From NCBI GenBank assembly GCA_017303975.1, contig JAFLBG010000011.1, positions 25,779 to 89,778 of the forward strand: 64,000 bases of DNA. The letters are read 5' to 3'. Position 1 is the first letter of the stretch. Each line of letters begins with the position of its first letter. The translations under genes and the position numbers were made by a program. This DNA is from Bacteroidota bacterium (GTDB lineage Bacteria > Bacteroidota > Bacteroidia > JAFLBG01). Of this stretch, positions 47,366 through 56,428 are shown piece after piece. The notes below the pieces were generated by a model that was given only the letters and a program-made list of their open reading frames with translations, ran no database searches and was not told the DNA's origin.

Positions 47366-47881
47366 CTAGTTTATTTCTTTAAAGGATTGGATAACAGAGT
47401 CCATTACAAGGCTCATTTTTTCTTTGTTTTCAGCTTTTGTCCAGGTAACAACCTGGTAGAAGTGTTCAGGAGATTCTATTACAGTTAGTTTATAGTAAAT
47501 GTCAGCATTATTAATATTTCCTGTTATTTCGGAAATAAGTGCTTTTTTTCCGTGTATGTCCATTCTGCCCGGCATACTCACTTTTCCATTCTTTAATTGT
47601 TCTGTAAAAGGTGTTGATACAATATTTTTATAATACGAATCTAAATCATAATCTAGGTCATAAGCTTTCATCTGCTCTTTGCTTTCGTTTATAACAAGTA
47701 AATAAAATTCTTTTTCTAAATTTTGGTATTGCAATGCTGCTTTTTGGTGTATTTCATTTGTGGGCTGCATAAAATCAGGAACGTGTATGCTAAATTGATT
47801 GTTGACTTTTACATCTGAATATTTTATAGGGGTAGTGCAAGCGCATAACGCAGAAATAATGATAAGAAGAAGAATACGCAT
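47366..47881 (-). CDS. Small lipoprotein of unknown function
   Basis: A 171-residue lipoprotein (lipobox SALCAC, Cys15). The body reads NNQFSIHVPDFMQPTNEIHQ, then YLDSYYKNI-like text and ends in MDSVIQSFKEIN, which resembles PsbP/DUF1795-type proteins found as secreted small domains in Bacteroidota, but I cannot name the family with confidence. It is convergent with the DUF5686 gene and divergent from uvrC, which starts 57 bp away, so it is expressed on its own. Confidence 0.65.
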   Translation of the reverse strand: MRILLLIIISALCACTTPIKYSDVKVNNQFSIHVPDFMQPTNEIHQKAALQYQNLEKEFYLLVINESKEQMKAYDLDYDLDSYYKNIVSTPFTEQLKNGKVSMPGRMDIHGKKALISEITGNINNADIYYKLTVIESPEHFYQVVTWTKAENKEKMSLVMDSVIQSFKEIN

Positions 47882-47938
47882 AAGATTAATTTTAATGTGC
47901 TAATTTATTAATATTTTTAATCAAGATTATTAAATGCA

Positions 47939-49747
47939 TTGACTGTTAGAGAAAAAATATCTTTACTACTTACAACACTTCCGCAAGATCCAGGTGTGTA
48001 TCAATATTTTGATATTGATGGCAAATTAATTTATGTGGGCAAGGCAAAAAATTTGAAGAAAAGAGTGTCGTCTTATTTCCAAAAGGATGTGCATGAGAGT
48101 GGAAAGACAGCGGTTTTAGTCAGTAAAATTGTTGATATTAAGTTTGTAATTACCAATACCGAGTTTGATGCATTGCTTCTTGAAAATAGTTTAATAAAGG
48201 AGTATCAGCCTAGGTATAATGTTCTTTTGAAGGATGACAAAACATATCCGTGGATATGTATAAAGAAAGAAAAATTTCCTCGTGTTTTTTATACGCGAAA
48301 TTTTATTCGTGATGGATCTGCTTATTTTGGTCCATATGCATCGGTGAAAGTAATGCACACGCTGCTTGATTTAATAAGACAGTTATATCCACTAAGAACC
48401 TGCAATCTTCCGCTTAGTATTGAGAATATAGAAAAGAAAAAATTTAAACTGTGCCTGGAATATCACATTGGCAATTGCAAAGCGCCTTGCGAAAATTTAC
48501 AAACGGAGGAAGACTATGCTAATTCTATAGATCAGATAAAGGAAATTTTGAAAGGCAATATTTCTTCGGTTATTCGGCATTTTAAGCAGTTGATGATTGG
48601 CTATTCCGAGAAGTATGAATTTGAAAGAGCGCAAACTATTAAAGAAAAACTTGAGTTGTTAGAGCAATTTCAAAGTAAAAGCACTGTGGTGAATCCTACT
48701 ATACATGATGTAGATGTTTTTACGATTGCTACGGATGAAAAATCGGGGTATGTAAATTATTTTAAAGTGTTGAATGGTTCTATTGTTCAATCGCATACAT
48801 TGGAATTGAAGAAAAAACTTGATGAGACAAAAGAAGAGTTGCTTGAATTGGCAATAACAGAACTCCGTACACGATACAATAGCCAATCGAAAGAAATATT
48901 GATTCCATTTTCGCTTGAAACAGAAATTGAAGGGATTAATTTTATAACGCCTCAAATTGGCGATAAAAGGAGGTTGATGGAGCTTTCTCAAAAGAACTTG
49001 GAGTTTTATATTCGAGAAAAAGCTAAGCAAGAACTTTTAGTAGATCCGGATAGGCATACAAAACGAATTATGCAACAGATGATGAAAGATTTGCGAATGT
49101 TAGTTGAGCCTAGGCATATCGAATGTTTTGACAACTCAAATTTTCAAGGTGCATTTCCTGTTGCTGCAATGACTGTATTTAAAGATGGGAAGCCAAGTAA
49201 AAAGGATTATCGACATTTTAACATCAAAACGGTAGAAGGTCCTAATGACTTTGCTTCTATGGAAGAAGTAATACACAGACGGTACAAACGTTTGCTGGAT
49301 GAAAAGCAAGAGTTGCCCCAATTAATTATTGTTGACGGAGGAAAAGGACAATTAAGTTCTGCCCTGAAGAGTTTGGAAGAGCTAGGTTTGCGAGGCAAGG
49401 TAACAATTGTTGGAATCGCAAAAAAATTGGAAGAAATATATTATCCAGGTGATTCTTTGCCGATGTATATTGATAAAAAATCGGAGACCCTAAAGATTAT
49501 ACAACAAATACGAGATGAGGCACACCGATTTGGAATCACCCATCATCGAAAGCGCAGAGAGAAAGGAACAATTAAAACAGAGCTTACGCAAATAAAAGGA
49601 GTAAGTGATGCAACTGCACAAAAATTACTTATTCATTTCAAATCTGTAGCTGCTGTAAAACAGCAATCGTTGGAAGAGCTCATTCCTGTTGTTGGAAAAG
49701 CAAAAGCGCAATTAATTATCGATTATTATAAATCTAATAACGTATAG
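47939..49747 (+). CDS. uvrC: UvrABC excinuclease subunit C
   Basis: Makes the two incisions on either side of a DNA lesion in nucleotide excision repair. Length is 602 residues. GIY-YIG nuclease near the N-terminus (PGVYQYFDIDGKLIYVGKAKNLKKRV); a Cys pattern C-x16-C-x7-C-x3-C at about 158-187 (CNLPL to CKAPC), which fits the reported iron-sulfur ligands of UvrC; a UVR domain; the RNase H-like endonuclease domain with IECFDNSNFQGAFPVAAMTVF, FNIKTV and IIVDGGKGQL; and a C-terminal helix-hairpin-helix pair (IKGVSDATAQKLL). The only in-frame start is TTG at 47939: an in-frame stop lies at 47918 with no ATG or GTG between. Its end overlaps the convergent membrane-protein gene by 14 bp. Confidence 0.96.
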   Translation: MTVREKISLLLTTLPQDPGVYQYFDIDGKLIYVGKAKNLKKRVSSYFQKDVHESGKTAVLVSKIVDIKFVITNTEFDALLLENSLIKEYQPRYNVLLKDDKTYPWICIKKEKFPRVFYTRNFIRDGSAYFGPYASVKVMHTLLDLIRQLYPLRTCNLPLSIENIEKKKFKLCLEYHIGNCKAPCENLQTEEDYANSIDQIKEILKGNISSVIRHFKQLMIGYSEKYEFERAQTIKEKLELLEQFQSKSTVVNPTIHDVDVFTIATDEKSGYVNYFKVLNGSIVQSHTLELKKKLDETKEELLELAITELRTRYNSQSKEILIPFSLETEIEGINFITPQIGDKRRLMELSQKNLEFYIREKAKQELLVDPDRHTKRIMQQMMKDLRMLVEPRHIECFDNSNFQGAFPVAAMTVFKDGKPSKKDYRHFNIKTVEGPNDFASMEEVIHRRYKRLLDEKQELPQLIIVDGGKGQLSSALKSLEELGLRGKVTIVGIAKKLEEIYYPGDSLPMYIDKKSETLKIIQQIRDEAHRFGITHHRKRREKGTIKTELTQIKGVSDATAQKLLIHFKSVAAVKQQSLEELIPVVGKAKAQLIIDYYKSNNV

Positions 49748-51722
49748 TGGTTATTTGTACATTTTTGAGATGAAATTCTTTTTTTGATTCGTTGTACAAG
49801 TATAGTTTCATTTCATCTCCTTCACTGCAATTAGAAGGGGTTGGAAACATAAAATAAAAATCGGTCCAACTATAATTACTCTCCCTCAAATAGCTGTATT
49901 CGTTGGCAGAGTAGCTCATAAACCAATATTCTTTTTCTTTGTTTTTGCTAGTTTGCACAAAGTGCAGTTTAGAATTGTTTTCCAACTGGATTTTACCTTT
50001 AAATAGAAATGCTGTTTTTTGCAAGTCTTTTTTTTCAAGTTTGTAGTTCCATATCATTGGGTATTCATCTCCATTTTTTATGGTGTAAACAGAATCTTGA
50101 TTTGCAATAACCACTTCTTCTTTTGTCCAGCTTGATAAATTGGTTTTAGGGAAATAGTGAATACAACTAGCGTTACTTATTCCTACAAAGCTTTCGATAC
50201 TTTGACTGGAGGCTATATTGTTGTATTTGTAAACGGATATTTTTCCATTACAGGCTACAAATTGTAAATGATTTAGCAGTTTAGGGTAAAAGCCAATTAC
50301 TTCTTGAAGCATGTATTGGGTGGGCATTACTACATAGCTAAAATTTTTCTCAAAATAATTTTCTCTATTGTAATCCATTTCTGCTAGCACAATTGCGTAT
50401 CCTTTGCGCTTCATTAGCATAAACGGAATGTTAGTTGTGTAAGCCTGAACTACTAATATTTTTGCGTCTTTCGGAACTCCAATAGTATCAAGGAAAAAAT
50501 TCGAATTTTTAAAAGCTTCGGTAGTTTGATCAACTCTATTGCCGGTATGTAGAATAAATCGCTCGTTCAATACTGCTTTACAATCACGTGAAGCACCAAT
50601 TAAAAGAATTATAGATATAAACGTAACGGCTTTATTAAGCACCTTCGACTTTATATCTATTCTAGATAGCATAAATGAAAGCAATAAGACGGTTACAGGA
50701 AGTAATGTGTCTATAAAATAGTAGTCGTGATCTATTAGCTGCATTCCATGCAGTATAAGGTAGCAGAGAGTTCCTATTCCAGAAAGCCCAATAAAAACAA
50801 GTGAGAATACAGGTGTTGTTTTTTTTCGTAGAAACAAGAATATGCTTATCAACAAAAGAATAATTGAATAATGAAATTTTGTGAAATAAATAAATATCCA
50901 GCGCTCTGTAGTATTTTGAAAAACAATTTTAAAGTCATTAATGCTTTTTATGGTAAGCGGTTTAAATAGAAAGGAGTATCCATATTTATTTCCCAAATAG
51001 AATGAGTATATGGTGTGTGATATAAAAAGAAAAATACCAACTCCTATTATTTTCAACTCTGATGTTAACTGTTTTTGTTTAATACTTTCTAGGCAATATT
51101 TTAGTAATAGTGCTATCAGAAATATTGCAAATGGGAGTCTGCATAAGGCTGCTAGAACAAAAAAACAAACACTCATGATGGTTAATAAAGGTTTCTTAGA
51201 ATGATTTGACTGGTGCAAAAAGTACAAGCCAATTAGAAAACTAGAAAAGGAAGTAGCCGATGGGATGAACCCGTCTTGGTTGTAAGCATACACAGGAATT
51301 AAATAAACGAAGTATGTCGCGATTATTCCCCATAAAACAGAATTTGTTAGTTGTTGGATAAGTCTAAAGAATAGAAATAGTCCTAATGAGCAGTATAATA
51401 GTGTGTACAATCGAAATACAATTGGGTTGGAATTTCCGAACAGGCTCATTAGTTTAGAAACTAGGTATTCGTGAATCGTAAAATCGGAGGCTGTAATTCC
51501 TTCTATTGTTCTAAGATTATAAAGGGCAGGGTGGAATAAATTATTCCCGTATTCGTAGTAATGCATGGCAAGTGCATATCTGTCTGATTGTGTCCATGCA
51601 TGCGTGTTTCTAGGGAAAGCATAAATCCAATCGGAATAAAAATAATAGCTGAGTAAAAAAAACAATATGTAGAAAATGAAAAAATATTTTCCAAAGTCAA
51701 TTGCTTTTTTCTTATTCAACAC
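49734..51722 (-). CDS. Large polytopic membrane protein, GT-C glycosyltransferase-like
   Basis: A 662-residue inner-membrane protein with about 10-12 membrane segments in residues 12-385 and a soluble C-terminal half. The first extracytoplasmic loop has WIYAFPRNTHAWTQSDRYALAMHYYEYG, whose acidic Asp in SDRYA would suit a GT-C fold active site, but the standard GT39 motif is not clear. Residues about 560-662 form a beta-rich domain ending with PSNCSEGDEMKLYLYNESKK, which resembles the C-terminal end of the neighbouring 656-residue protein. It starts one base after the gpsA stop. Probable role: transferring sugar from lipid-linked donors, by family resemblance only. Confidence 0.6.
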   Translation of the reverse strand: MLNKKKAIDFGKYFFIFYILFFLLSYYFYSDWIYAFPRNTHAWTQSDRYALAMHYYEYGNNLFHPALYNLRTIEGITASDFTIHEYLVSKLMSLFGNSNPIVFRLYTLLYCSLGLFLFFRLIQQLTNSVLWGIIATYFVYLIPVYAYNQDGFIPSATSFSSFLIGLYFLHQSNHSKKPLLTIMSVCFFVLAALCRLPFAIFLIALLLKYCLESIKQKQLTSELKIIGVGIFLFISHTIYSFYLGNKYGYSFLFKPLTIKSINDFKIVFQNTTERWIFIYFTKFHYSIILLLISIFLFLRKKTTPVFSLVFIGLSGIGTLCYLILHGMQLIDHDYYFIDTLLPVTVLLLSFMLSRIDIKSKVLNKAVTFISIILLIGASRDCKAVLNERFILHTGNRVDQTTEAFKNSNFFLDTIGVPKDAKILVVQAYTTNIPFMLMKRKGYAIVLAEMDYNRENYFEKNFSYVVMPTQYMLQEVIGFYPKLLNHLQFVACNGKISVYKYNNIASSQSIESFVGISNASCIHYFPKTNLSSWTKEEVVIANQDSVYTIKNGDEYPMIWNYKLEKKDLQKTAFLFKGKIQLENNSKLHFVQTSKNKEKEYWFMSYSANEYSYLRESNYSWTDFYFMFPTPSNCSEGDEMKLYLYNESKKEFHLKNVQITTIRY

Positions 51723-52727
51723 CTACGAAAGTTTATCAGTTAATAATTTGATTTCGATAGAAGGCGATATTTTTTCGTAAACAATATTATAGACAGCATC
51801 TGTAATAGGCATGTGCACTTGATAATGTTTGTTAATTTCTTTAATACACTTAACTGCATAATATCCTTCAGCTATCATATTCATTTCCATTTGAGCCGAC
51901 TTTACTGAGTATCCTTTGCCAATCATATTCCCGAAAGTTCTGTTTCGGCTAAATTGCGAATACGCTGTTACTAGCAAGTCGCCAAGGTATGCAGAGCTAT
52001 TTATATCTCTTGTGATAGGATGTACTGCATCTACAAATCTTTTTATTTCTTGAATAGCATTCGATATTAGTACTGCTTGGAAATTATCTCCATAGCCCAG
52101 TCCGTGGCATATTCCACTCGCTATTGCAAAAATATTTTTTAATACACCCGAATACTCTGTTCCATAAATATCGTCAGACACAGTATTTTTTATGAACCGA
52201 GTAGTCATTTTTTCTGCTACATAGGTTGCGTTTTTTTGATTTTGAGAAGCGATAGTTAAATAAGATAATTTTTCCATTGCTACTTCTTCTGCATGGCATG
52301 GACCGGTAATTACTCCAATGTTCTCAATAGGTACTTTTTTTATTTTATGTAGATAGTCCCCAACTATTAAGTTGTGTTCCGGAATGATTCCTTTTATGGC
52401 AGAGAATACGATTTTGTTCGATAAATCAGTTACATTATATTGGTTCATCATCCCATCTGTAAAGGCAGATGGAATAGCCAAGATTACTATATCCGACTTG
52501 CTGAGTACATGGTGCAAATTGGAATCAACAACTATCTTATTTACATCTAATGAAACAGAGCTTAGATAGGATGGATTATTCCCATGTTTTTTTATGAAAG
52601 AAACGTTATCTTCATTGCGTACCCACCAATTTATTTTTTCTTCGTTTGTCGATAAGATTTTTACTATAGCCGTAGCCCAACTACCACCGCCAATTACACC
52701 TATTGAATGTTTTGTTGTGTCTGACAT
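51723..52727 (-). CDS. gpsA: NAD(P)H-dependent glycerol-3-phosphate dehydrogenase
   Basis: Reduces dihydroxyacetone phosphate to sn-glycerol 3-phosphate, the backbone of membrane phospholipids. Length is 334 residues, cytoplasmic. The cofactor fold opens GVIGGGSWATAIVKIL; the family motifs NPSYLSSVSL, DIVILAIPSAFT, FSAIKGI (Lys), GVITGPCHAEEVA and EYSGVLKNIFAIASGICHGLGYGDN (catalytic Lys) are clear. It is placed between two large membrane-protein genes with 0 and 2 bp spacing, so the three are an operon. A metabolic link, such as glycerol phosphate for a surface polymer, is possible but not shown. Confidence 0.95.
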   Translation of the reverse strand: MSDTTKHSIGVIGGGSWATAIVKILSTNEEKINWWVRNEDNVSFIKKHGNNPSYLSSVSLDVNKIVVDSNLHHVLSKSDIVILAIPSAFTDGMMNQYNVTDLSNKIVFSAIKGIIPEHNLIVGDYLHKIKKVPIENIGVITGPCHAEEVAMEKLSYLTIASQNQKNATYVAEKMTTRFIKNTVSDDIYGTEYSGVLKNIFAIASGICHGLGYGDNFQAVLISNAIQEIKRFVDAVHPITRDINSSAYLGDLLVTAYSQFSRNRTFGNMIGKGYSVKSAQMEMNMIAEGYYAVKCIKEINKHYQVHMPITDAVYNIVYEKISPSIEIKLLTDKLS

Positions 52728-52729
52728 AA

Positions 52730-54700
52730 TTAATTAATTGTATCCATTCGCTTTCCGTACATCAATGGATTCCCATCTTTAACTGAAATTCGCAACTGAT
52801 GTATAAATATACATTTTTTGGAAGTGTTCCAAACATACGCCTTTAGTATATCTGAACCTTTGCAATTGAATGGAACCGTAACAGAAATGTACGCACGTAC
52901 AAAATTTGAATTGGGTAATTTAAACCAATGAAGCTTGTTGGCTTGCCAACTATAATTTTTTCCATCTCTCGAAAAATCAAGTACAATATCTCCATCAGCG
53001 GTTGTGTCCTCCAACGTTGCCTCAATCTTGAAATGAATTATGTCATTTACAGAAGAGATTATTTTTTTAAGGTCGCACTCAAATGTTGGACTGTATTCTA
53101 CTTTTTCGTTTAGTATAAAATATTTTTGGTTTGTTGCTGAGTCAGTAAGGTAATTGCTCGAACTCCAAAATGGTGCTTCTTTAGAAGGTTCTAGCGTATT
53201 TATGTATTTAGGATTAGAAATAGATTTATCTTCAGTTTCTTTTTTTGAAAATAGATAGTAGCTGCTATTGAAGTAAAATACTTCTTCTAACATTTTAGGA
53301 AATTTATCTTGAATCATTTCGGTAATTTCATATGGGCTGTAACGTGTTGTCCACGCGAACGAAAAGTAGTTTGTATTGCAGGTGTCTAGCAGATGAACAT
53401 ATTTTTGAAGTTCCGCTCCGCCATTGTTTATGTAGGAAAGTAGGTTTGCCCTATATTTTAATCGATTAAAATTATAATGAATAGAGTAGGGCCCAACCAC
53501 ATTTATGGCTTTGCTCACATTTTTAGCTCCGTATAGCGAGTCATTCTTTTGGAATTGCAAGGAAATATTTTTGAAGTCGCCAAAGCGAGCGGTTGAATAA
53601 AATTTGTTGGCATAGCATGTAACTAGTGTGCTGATAAAAAGTAACACAATGCTTGTAAATTGAAGGGCAGTATTCTGCACGAAGGAGAATATAAATAGCA
53701 CCAAATACGGAAAAGAAAATAGTAAAATTGATTTTTGCAATATTGGACTTCGCTCTACTGAATAGATGTAGCCAATCGCTAGTGGCAATGCGAAAAGTAA
53801 AATAATGAAAAGTTGTTTTTTTAGAATTTCGGATGTAGTGCTGCTCGCTTTGTTTTTGAATAAGAAAAATATTCCAACACAAGCTGTAATTCCTGTAACT
53901 AGCAGCAGCAACTTTGAGTTGCTAAAGCAATAGAGTAGGTAGCTTTTTATGAAGTAAATATCAGGTGGTGCTAACCAACCTCCCTCAGAGGCTCCTAGAC
54001 CTTTCATCCCAAATTGATGTATAATGATTTTATACGCAGGGGCTAAAAGTATAATTGCAATAGTGCAACTACCCCCATATTTTATCAATTGATTTTTGTT
54101 GATGAAGAAGATGCCTAGTGTTCCTATTAAAAAAGCTTGTAGGGCTGAAAAATAATGTGAGTAACAACTTCCTGCTAAGGCAATAGAAAAAACAAAATAA
54201 TAGTTGTTTTTTGGGTTAGTGGTAAATAGTTCAGTTAGCATCCAAAAGCACAAGCCAGAAAAAAACAAACCGGGAGAATAAGGTCTTGCCAAGCGACTAT
54301 AGAGTATTGCAAATTCTGATGTTGCAATAAATGCGGATATTAGTAGTGCGGAGGTTGTGCCAAACAGATTTTTTGCTGCTTTGTAAAAAAAATAAACACT
54401 CCCTGTTCCCATTGCCACAAAAGGTAATCGCACGGAGGCTTCTGAAATGCCGAAAATTTTTATCCAGTAGAATAGGAGCAGTTGGGCAAATGGTGGGTGT
54501 GTGTCTGTATATACTCCCAAACTAATCAAATCAGAAATGCGACTAAATTGAGCACGCTGTATGGCACTTACTTCATCTGCTGTTATTGAGAAATCGGAAT
54601 AGTGATAAAACCTAAGTAACGCGGCTATAAAAAGCACAAAAGCAAGAAAAGTATTTTCTTGCTTTTGTATTGTCCACTGTTCTTTATTTATCAATTTCAA
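52730..54700 (-). CDS. Family 39-type membrane glycosyltransferase
   Basis: A 656-residue inner-membrane protein with about 11 membrane segments and a soluble tail. The first loop carries SITADEVSAIQRAQ (acidic pair D-E) and TDTHPPFAQLLLFYWIKIFG, the PMT/ArnT-like GT39 hallmark, followed by SEASVRLPFVAMGTGSVYFFYK. Such enzymes move sugars from polyprenyl-phosphate donors to acceptors on the outer face of the inner membrane. The C-terminal region (about 540-650), ending FNCKGSDILKAYVWNTSKK, looks related to the C-terminus of the 662-residue neighbour. It is the first gene of the operon with gpsA (2 bp apart). Confidence 0.82.
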   Translation of the reverse strand: MKLINKEQWTIQKQENTFLAFVLFIAALLRFYHYSDFSITADEVSAIQRAQFSRISDLISLGVYTDTHPPFAQLLLFYWIKIFGISEASVRLPFVAMGTGSVYFFYKAAKNLFGTTSALLISAFIATSEFAILYSRLARPYSPGLFFSGLCFWMLTELFTTNPKNNYYFVFSIALAGSCYSHYFSALQAFLIGTLGIFFINKNQLIKYGGSCTIAIILLAPAYKIIIHQFGMKGLGASEGGWLAPPDIYFIKSYLLYCFSNSKLLLLVTGITACVGIFFLFKNKASSTTSEILKKQLFIILLFALPLAIGYIYSVERSPILQKSILLFSFPYLVLFIFSFVQNTALQFTSIVLLFISTLVTCYANKFYSTARFGDFKNISLQFQKNDSLYGAKNVSKAINVVGPYSIHYNFNRLKYRANLLSYINNGGAELQKYVHLLDTCNTNYFSFAWTTRYSPYEITEMIQDKFPKMLEEVFYFNSSYYLFSKKETEDKSISNPKYINTLEPSKEAPFWSSSNYLTDSATNQKYFILNEKVEYSPTFECDLKKIISSVNDIIHFKIEATLEDTTADGDIVLDFSRDGKNYSWQANKLHWFKLPNSNFVRAYISVTVPFNCKGSDILKAYVWNTSKKCIFIHQLRISVKDGNPLMYGKRMDTIN

Positions 54701-54730
54701 TTTGACTCAGATATTCTAGTAACTATTTTA

Positions 54731-54773
54731 GAATGGAAGTTCAAACACATTTGCTATTGCTCGGCTTTCATTT
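54731..54773. repeat. Imperfect direct repeat, downstream copy of the lysS 3' end
   Basis: A 43-bp element that is 21/21 identical in its last 21 bases (54753-54773) to the copy at 54809-54851 and more diverged in the first 22. On the minus strand it repeats the last codons of lysS, reading ATG AAA GCC GAG CAA TAG. The repeat period is 78 bp. Confidence 0.7.
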
Positions 54774-54808
54774 AGTTCGCAGGTTTTAACTTTTATTTTA
54801 GCGCTCAT

Positions 54809-54851
54809 GAATGAAAGCTCAACCCCACAAGCTATTGCTCGGCTTTCATTT
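54809..54851. repeat. Imperfect direct repeat and hairpin at the lysS 3' end
   Basis: Second copy of the 43-bp element. Its ends AATGAAAGC (54810-54818) and GCTTTCATT (54842-54850) are perfect complements, so in the lysS transcript a 9-bp stem with a 23-base loop spans the lysS stop codon (54832-54834). The copy at 54731-54773 can form a similar stem with a mismatch. Confidence 0.6.
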
Positions 54852-56343
54852 GCGGAAAGAACAACACATCTTGAATAGAATTAGAGTTTGTCATAATCAT
54901 ACTCAATCTGTCAATCCCTATTCCTAAGCCGGCTGTAGGCGGCATTCCATACTCAATCGCACGTAAAAAATCTTCGTCTAATACCATTGCCTCTTCATCT
55001 CCGCGCTTACCTAGCTCTAATTGTTCCTCAAAACGTTTGCGTTGGTCAATAGGGTCATTTAATTCTGAAAAGGAATTGCAGATTTCTTTCCCGTTACAGA
55101 TAGCTTCAAAACGCTCAACTAATCCTTCTTTAGAGCGATGGCGTTTTGCAAGCGGAGACATCTCTACCGGATAGTCAGTAATAAACGTGGGTTGAATTAA
55201 TAAAGGCTCACATTTTTCTCCAAAAATTTCATCTATTATTTTGCCTCTTCCCATTGTTTTGTCAATGTGAATGCCCATTTTCTTAGCTGCATCGGTCATT
55301 TCAGCCTCATTCATGGCAGATATATCGACACCTGTAAAATGTTGTATCGCTTCATACATGGTAAAACGTTTCCATGGACGTTGGAAATTAATTACATTCT
55401 CACCAACTTTTACTTCTGTTGTTCCGTGAATGTCCATGGCAATTTTTTCTACCATTTCTTCCACCAAATCCATCATCCAATTGTAGTCTTTATACGCTAC
55501 ATAGAGTTCTATTTGCGTGAACTCCGGATTGTGAAAGCGAGACATTCCCTCGTTTCTAAAATCTTTTGAGAATTCGTATACGCCATCAAATCCACCAACA
55601 ATAAGCCTTTTGAGATACAACTCATTTGCAATTCGCAAATACAGGGGCATGTCTAACGTGTTGTGATGAGTTTTAAATGGACGCGCTGCCGCACCTCCGT
55701 ACAAAGGCTGCAAAATAGGCGTTTCAACTTCTAAATACCCTTTGTCATTTAAATAAGTACGCATGGTATTTACCAATTGTGTTCTCTTTCTAAATACATC
55801 ACGCACCTCGGAGTTCACAATTAAATCAACATAGCGCATACGATAGCGTTGCTCGGGGTCGGTAAATGCATCGTGTGCTTTTCCTTCTGCATCTGTTTTT
55901 ACAATAGGCAAGGGACGCAACGATTTACACAATACTTTCATAGAAGTTGCATGAATAGTAGTCTCTCCCACTTGTGTAGTAAACACATACCCTGTAACCC
56001 CTATAATATCGCCAATATCTAATAATTTTTTAAAGGCTACATTGTATAATTCCTTATTATCTCCGGGACAAATATCATCGCGTTTAATGTACACTTGGAT
56101 ACGACCTTTAGAATCTTGCAGCTCTAAGAAAGATGCATTTCCCATAATGCGCCTAGTCATTATTCTGCCGGCAATGCTGATATTCTTAAAGCTCAGTTTG
56201 TCACGCTCATAATTATCTAAAATTTCTTTTGTAGAAGTATTTACTTCGAAAAGCTCCGCGGGATAAGGATCAATCCCAATCTTTCTTAATTCTTCTAACG
56301 AATTACGTCTATTAATCTCTTGTTCACTTAAGTGTTGACTCAT
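54832..56343 (-). CDS. lysS: Lysyl-tRNA synthetase (class II)
   Basis: Charges tRNA-Lys. About 503 residues from ATG 56343 ([13 protein letters not shown]); an upstream ATG at 56361 adds six residues (MKYHSF) not usual in the family. An N-terminal OB-fold anticodon-binding domain covers about 55-170 ([26 protein letters not shown]). Class II motif 1 is near [18 protein letters not shown], motif 2 is [20 protein letters not shown] and motif 3 is [21 protein letters not shown]-like text ([11 protein letters not shown]) is LysRS-specific. The gene's last 18 bases are duplicated 78 bp downstream. Upstream, 85 bp away, ends the OmpA/PD40 gene on the same strand. Confidence 0.96.
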   Translation of the reverse strand: MSQHLSEQEINRRNSLEELRKIGIDPYPAELFEVNTSTKEILDNYERDKLSFKNISIAGRIMTRRIMGNASFLELQDSKGRIQVYIKRDDICPGDNKELYNVAFKKLLDIGDIIGVTGYVFTTQVGETTIHATSMKVLCKSLRPLPIVKTDAEGKAHDAFTDPEQRYRMRYVDLIVNSEVRDVFRKRTQLVNTMRTYLNDKGYLEVETPILQPLYGGAAARPFKTHHNTLDMPLYLRIANELYLKRLIVGGFDGVYEFSKDFRNEGMSRFHNPEFTQIELYVAYKDYNWMMDLVEEMVEKIAMDIHGTTEVKVGENVINFQRPWKRFTMYEAIQHFTGVDISAMNEAEMTDAAKKMGIHIDKTMGRGKIIDEIFGEKCEPLLIQPTFITDYPVEMSPLAKRHRSKEGLVERFEAICNGKEICNSFSELNDPIDQRKRFEEQLELGKRGDEEAMVLDEDFLRAIEYGMPPTAGLGIGIDRLSMIMTNSNSIQDVLFFPQMKAEQ

Positions 56344-56428
56344 AAAACTATGATATTTCAATAATGTAAATTAATGGCTAAAATTAACTAAATAAAGGAA
56401 GGAATAGTCGCCTCTTTTATAAAAAAAA

